Part shown: positions 50,788 to 50,929 of the stretch, piece after piece | Numbering within the stretch: the stretch's first letter is position 1 | Layout: every line of letters begins with the position of its first letter | NCBI RefSeq assembly: GCF_001542415.1 | Contig: NZ_LNCU01000098.1 | Coordinates: forward strand, 86,585 to 137,513 | Direction: 5' to 3' | Length of the DNA stretch: 50,929 nt | DNA from: Bradyrhizobium macuxiense | GTDB taxonomy: Bacteria > Pseudomonadota > Alphaproteobacteria > Rhizobiales > Xanthobacteraceae | Translations under genes and position numbers: made by a program | Notes under the pieces: model-generated | Databases searched by the model: none | Told to the model about the DNA's origin: nothing | Seen by the model: only the letters and a program-made list of their open reading frames with translations

Positions 50788-50929
50788 ATGCGCCATATCT
50801 ACAGGAATGCCCTGGGCTGCTTCTTCGCGCTCTGCCTCGTCGGATCCGCGTCTGCCGAGAGTGGGGCCGCTGCCCCGGCCGGACAGACGACCCGGCAAGG
50901 TACTCTGACCGGCAAGGAGCGGCTCGGCC
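50788..50929 (+). CDS. N-terminal part of a secreted protein (cut by the window edge)
   Basis: ATG 50788 with GAGG eight bases upstream gives 47 residues: a signal peptide (CFFALCLVGSASA, about 24) then a mature start ESGAAAPAGQTTRQGTL. The frame is open at the right edge. Divergent from lanM. The product cannot be named. Confidence 0.65.
   Translation, partial: MRHIYRNALGCFFALCLVGSASAESGAAAPAGQTTRQGTLTGKERLG

Noticed and set aside
1..50929. CRISPR arrays, tRNA or rRNA genes
   Set aside because: No regularly spaced direct repeats and no cloverleaf-like or rRNA sequence was seen by eye; a tRNAscan or Infernal run would settle it.

Overview
The window reads as chromosomal DNA of a GC-rich alphaproteobacterium, most likely Bradyrhizobium or a close relative. 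The basis is codon use, a NodD-like LysR regulator, an IalB-family protein, rhizobial-type small hypothetical proteins, a typical palindromic intergenic repeat and glutathione-linked formaldehyde oxidation beside a XoxF methanol dehydrogenase. No tRNA, rRNA or CRISPR array was seen. This placement rests on protein recognition by eye, with no database search.

Layout. (1) 1-7.1 kb: catabolic housekeeping-type genes: a Baeyer-Villiger-type monooxygenase, a DsbA/HCCA-isomerase-like protein, an M81 (MlrC) peptidase with a GST, and a class II aldolase. (2) 7.1-17 kb: a decayed genomic island: a palindromic repeat, a frameshifted tyrosine integrase, small orphan genes (a GrlR-like regulator and a 56-residue zinc-ribbon gene among them), an IS630-type element carrying a LexA-like HTH gene, fragments of copD and a hydrolase beside it, an intact AbiE type IV toxin-antitoxin pair, and a broken DUF2130 gene running into sce7726 and IS701 remnants. 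(3) 17-24.7 kb: an LLM flavin oxidoreductase divergent from a LysR regulator, a branched-chain-type solute-binding protein, a DUF4440-like secreted protein, IalB, an epoxide hydrolase and an unknown periplasmic protein.

(4) 24.8-50.9 kb: a large lanthanide/PQQ methanol-oxidation locus. xoxF-xoxG-(glutathione formaldehyde dehydrogenase)-gfa form one minus-strand operon, and S-formylglutathione hydrolase lies 6 kb away, so methanol to formate is encoded in full. An AraC-type regulator is divergent from xoxF. A TonB-dependent receptor and a two-component system follow. Next come a PQQ-associated ABC system (binding protein, beta-propeller, ATPase, permease, secreted protein; resembling the lanthanide-uptake lut genes), a CXXXCW rhodanese-like protein with xoxJ, a quinoprotein-relay metallohydrolase with a SoxYZ-like carrier, a second ABC importer of the sulfonate/nitrate type, small secreted Cys/His proteins, an outer-membrane barrel, an orphan pqqA (26 codons) and lanmodulin (four DPDxDGT EF-hands).

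Working model (inference): lanthanide ions enter through the TonB receptor, are held by lanmodulin and moved by the ABC system(s), and load XoxF with PQQ. XoxG takes the electrons, and formaldehyde leaves through the glutathione pathway. The most interesting parts for follow-up are the second ABC importer, the unknown small Cys/His secreted proteins, the orphan pqqA and the two candidate regulators.
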